From contig JAJRWE010000142.1 in assembly GCA_024276955.1 (NCBI GenBank), positions 1 to 36,697 of the forward strand: 36,697 bases of DNA, in the 5' to 3' direction. Of this stretch, positions 34,297-36,697 are shown piece after piece. Below the pieces are notes generated by a model. It saw nothing but the letters and a program-made list of their open reading frames with translations. It was not told where the DNA came from and did not search any database. Source of the DNA: Gammaproteobacteria bacterium (GTDB taxonomy: Bacteria > Pseudomonadota > Gammaproteobacteria > SZUA-152). The position numbers and the translations under genes are program-made. Numbering within the stretch: position 1 is the stretch's first letter; each line of letters begins with the position of its first letter.

Positions 34297-34644
34297 ATGG
34301 AAAAGAAGAAACAGTTGAGGATGCTCGGCTGGGCGGCACTGCTCCCATTGTTCGTTCTGGTGTGGATTCTGTCATCGGAAGAACCGTTGCCACCGGGGGA
34401 GAAAACGGCAGGCGAGGCGGTGGAAGACACTCAGCCGGAAGTCGCGGAAAAGCCGACAGGCCTAAGCCTGGAGGACAAGGAAGCGTTCAGGAACTGGATC
34501 ATTGAGAGCAGTATCGTCACCGATCTGGAGTATCCAGAGGGACGCGATGATTATCTGAGAATACAGCTGGAGAAGGATAAATACACGACGCAGGAAGCGG
34601 CCGAAAAAATCGCCTTCCATCTCACCCGATATTATAAAATGTAA
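34297..34644 (+). CDS. Small membrane-anchored hypothetical protein
   Basis: 115 residues, not recognised. MEKKKQLRM is followed by one membrane helix (about 10-26, LGWAALLPLFVLVWIL), a Pro/Glu-rich linker (about 28-55), and a charged, probably helical C-terminal part (LEDKEAFRNWIIESS, TTQEAAEKIAFHL). A good GAGGA lies 7 bases before the ATG, so the gene is likely real. It is 78 bases upstream of dut on the same strand. The topology suggests a cytoplasmic start with the helical domain in the periplasm. Confidence 0.72.
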   Translation: MEKKKQLRMLGWAALLPLFVLVWILSSEEPLPPGEKTAGEAVEDTQPEVAEKPTGLSLEDKEAFRNWIIESSIVTDLEYPEGRDDYLRIQLEKDKYTTQEAAEKIAFHLTRYYKM

Positions 34645-34722
34645 ACCGGCTTTATAGCACCACTGACGCTTACCATTGTATATCCGGACAAACCCGGGAT
34701 TTTTTTCGAAGGACATTACTAA

Positions 34723-35190
34723 GTGACGCCAGCACTGAAGCAAATCCAGCTGCAAATTCTTGATTCGCGTATCGGTGCAGAAATCGAGCTGCCCCACTAC
34801 GCCACCGACGGTTCCGCCGGCATGGATCTGCGTGCGGCGCTTGACGCCCCGCTGGAGATCCGGCCCGGTGAAACGCAGCTGATTCCCACCGGCATCGCCA
34901 TCCATATCGGCGACCCCGGTCTGGCGGCGGTGCTGCTGCCGCGCTCCGGCCTCGGCCACAAGCACGGCATCGTGCTGGGCAATCTCACCGGGCTGATCGA
35001 TTCCGACTATCAGGGCCAGCTGTTCGTCTCCTGCTGGAACCGCGGCAACGACGCCTTCACCATCAAGCCCGGTGACCGCATCGCGCAGATGGTGTTCGTG
35101 CCCGTGGTGCAGGCCAGCTTCGAGATCGTCGAGTCCTTCGACCAGAGCGACCGTGGTGAGGGCGGCTTTGGCCATACCGGGCATAACTGA
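34723..35190 (+). CDS. dut: dUTP diphosphatase
   Basis: 155-residue trimeric dUTPase, hydrolysing dUTP to dUMP and keeping uracil out of DNA. All five motifs are visible: [33 protein letters not shown] (catalytic Asp), GDRIAQMVF and the C-terminal [10 protein letters not shown]. The start is GTG at 34723 with AAGGA about 9 bases upstream. It lies upstream of algC, as in Pseudomonas (dfp-dut-algC), but coaBC/dfp is absent and a palindromic repeat separates dut from algC. Confidence 0.96.
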   Translation: MTPALKQIQLQILDSRIGAEIELPHYATDGSAGMDLRAALDAPLEIRPGETQLIPTGIAIHIGDPGLAAVLLPRSGLGHKHGIVLGNLTGLIDSDYQGQLFVSCWNRGNDAFTIKPGDRIAQMVFVPVVQASFEIVESFDQSDRGEGGFGHTGHN

Positions 35191-35197
35191 AAAACGG

Positions 35198-35269
35198 TTT
35201 GCCACGGAGGCACAGAGAACACAGAGCTAATTATATTTTTCTCTGTGCACTCTGTGTCTCCGTGGCAAA
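35198..35269. repeat. Long palindromic element, copy 3
   Basis: TTTGCCACGGAGGCACAGAG... (35198-35226) and CTCTGTGCACTCTGTGTCTC... ending GGCAAA (35241-35269) are 29-base arms with only a few mismatches, around an AT-rich 14-base loop. It starts 8 bases after the dut stop and could act as a terminator or mRNA end. It shares GCCACGGAG with the centre of copy 2, and CAGAG words with copy 1. Confidence 0.88.
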
Positions 35270-35352
35270 CAGTCCCTGCCGATTAACAGCCTCCCCGCAA
35301 ACTGCTACCCTACGCGCACTTTTGCGTGTACCCATTACCACAGGACGTGCCC

Positions 35353-36697
35353 ATGACCGCTCCCGCCATCGCCCCCTCCATCTTCAAAGCCTACGACATT
35401 CGCGGCATCGTCGACGAGTCACTGACCACCGACGCCGTGTACTGGATCGGCCGCGCCTTGGGCGCCGAGGCCGAGGCGCGCGGCGAGCAGCACATTTATG
35501 TGGCGCGTGACGGCCGTCTGTCCGGACCGAAGCTGGTCGAGGCCCTGATCCGCGGCCTGCGCGAGGCCGGGCGTGACGTCACCGACCTCGGCATGGTGCC
35601 GACCCCGGTGCTGTATTACGCCGCTTACGCACTGGGCACCGGCTCCGGCATCATGCTCACCGGCAGCCACAATCCGCCCAACTACAATGGCCTGAAAATG
35701 GTCATCGGTGGCACCACCCTGGCAGGCCCCGACATCCAGGCCCTGCGCACGCGCATCGAGACCGACAATCTCACTGAAGGCGAGGGCCGCTTCGACAGCG
35801 CCGACGTGGTGCCGCAATACATCGAGCGCATCGTCGACGATGTGAAGCTGGCGCGGCCCATGAAGGTCATCATCGACTGCGGCAACGGTGTCGCTGGCGA
35901 TGCCGCACCGCGCTTGCTGCGGGCGCTGGGTTGCGACGTCACCGGGCTGTTCTGTGAAATCGACGGCAATTTTCCCAATCACCACCCCGACCCCAGCCAA
36001 CCGGAAAACCTCGAAGACCTGAAGCGGGCGCTCAGCGAGCAGGATGCCGATATTGGCCTGGCCTTCGACGGCGATGGCGACCGTCTCGGCGTGGTTACTT
36101 CCAGTGGCGCGGTGATCTGGGCCGACCGGCAGATGATGCTCTACGCGCGCGACGTGATTTCGCGCAATCCCGGCGCCGAGATCATCTACGACATCAAGTG
36201 CACCAGCCACCTGGCGCGGGTCATCGAGGAGGCCGGTGGCAAGCCGCTGATGTGGAAGACCGGCCACTCCTTCGTCAAGGCCAAGCTCAAGGAGACCGGC
36301 GACCTGCTGGCCGGCGAGATGAGCGGCCATATCTTCTTCAAGGAGCGCTGGTACGGCTTTGACGATGCCTTGTATACGGCAGCACGCCTGCTGGAGATCC
36401 TCGCCGCCGACGGCCGCCCGCCTGATGAGATATTCAATGCCCTGCCCGACAGCGTCAACACCCCGGAGCTGAAGCTGCATACCGCCGAGGGTGAGAACCA
36501 CGCCCTGATGGAAAAATTGCAAGCGGCGGCGAGCTTCCCCGATGCCAAGATCACCACCATCGATGGTATCCGCGCCGACTTCACCGACGGCTTCGGCCTG
36601 GTGCGCGCCTCCAACACCACCCCCTGTCTGGTGATCCGCTTCGAGGCCGAGGACGAGGCCGGGCTGGCACGCATCCAGGGCGAATTCCGCCAGCTAA
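35353..36697 (+). CDS. algC: Phosphomannomutase/phosphoglucomutase (partial, 3' end cut)
   Basis: At least 448 residues, open at the window edge, so absent from the ORF track. The start ATG 35353 has AGGA about 8 bases upstream. An alpha-D-phosphohexomutase of the AlgC/ManB type: N-terminal IFKAYDIRGIVDESLT, the phosphoserine loop TGSHNPPNYNG at about 105, the metal loop FDGDGDRLGV at about 238, the sugar-binding GEMSGHIFF at about 320, and the phosphate-binding end RASNTTPCLVIRFEAE. It interconverts hexose 1- and 6-phosphates for polysaccharide and LPS synthesis. The Pseudomonas protein is about 463 residues, so only a few are missing. Confidence 0.95.
   Translation, partial: MTAPAIAPSIFKAYDIRGIVDESLTTDAVYWIGRALGAEAEARGEQHIYVARDGRLSGPKLVEALIRGLREAGRDVTDLGMVPTPVLYYAAYALGTGSGIMLTGSHNPPNYNGLKMVIGGTTLAGPDIQALRTRIETDNLTEGEGRFDSADVVPQYIERIVDDVKLARPMKVIIDCGNGVAGDAAPRLLRALGCDVTGLFCEIDGNFPNHHPDPSQPENLEDLKRALSEQDADIGLAFDGDGDRLGVVTSSGAVIWADRQMMLYARDVISRNPGAEIIYDIKCTSHLARVIEEAGGKPLMWKTGHSFVKAKLKETGDLLAGEMSGHIFFKERWYGFDDALYTAARLLEILAADGRPPDEIFNALPDSVNTPELKLHTAEGENHALMEKLQAAASFPDAKITTIDGIRADFTDGFGLVRASNTTPCLVIRFEAEDEAGLARIQGEFRQL

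Noticed and set aside
35419-36522. 367-residue minus-strand ORF
   Set aside because: Antisense to algC, whose phosphoserine and metal loops are intact. The plus frame is missing from the track only because it has no stop in the window.

Overview
The window is a core-genome segment of a GC-rich gammaproteobacterium. Gene content and order (gshB-pilGHIJK-chpABC, ftsY-ftsE-ftsX-rpoH, rpoZ-spoT-ridA, dut-algC) resemble Pseudomonas and Chromatiales/Ectothiorhodospiraceae-like lineages. Several small c-type cytochromes would suit a respiratory or chemolithotrophic lifestyle. I see no tRNA, rRNA, CRISPR array, transposase, integrase or phage gene. The last gene (algC-like) runs off the right edge.

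Layout. 1-2454 (minus): a NusG-domain-II protein, the FMN transferase ApbE and glutathione synthetase GshB, tightly packed. 2885-15415 (plus): a complete Pil-Chp chemosensory cluster controlling type IV pili (pilG, pilH, pilI, pilJ, pilK, chpA, chpB, chpC), with a 2141-residue ChpA hybrid kinase. 15624-19594 (minus): bioA, recG and a small monohaem cytochrome c. 19727-21164: a membrane cytochrome c of unknown function facing a divergent cytochrome c lipoprotein. 21198-24115 (minus): ridA, spoT and rpoZ (stringent response). 24488-26936: a DUF4426 protein, a putative outer-membrane barrel and an unrecognised lipoprotein. 27153-31135 (minus): rpoH, ftsX, ftsE, ftsY. 31339-34108 (plus): two overlapping M16 peptidase genes, the first with the zinc motif and the second without. 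34297-36697 (plus): a small membrane-anchored hypothetical protein, dut and partial algC.

The coding content is mostly well-known housekeeping and motility machinery. The less explained material is intergenic. Three long imperfect palindromes are built from ACGCAAAG/CACAGAG-type short motifs (15476-15588, 29881-30040, 35198-35269). A second hairpin type carries ACCTRAATCC arms (14838-14877, 34165-34199, with a related one inside the first palindrome). A nested hairpin lies between gshB and pilG, and a perfect dyad lies in front of the unknown lipoprotein. Inside chpA there is a nine-copy 18-bp in-frame tandem repeat. I found no clear sign of a wholly new multi-gene system. The best candidates for new biology are the palindrome families, the repeat-bearing ChpA linker and the uncharacterised membrane cytochrome/lipoprotein cytochrome pair.
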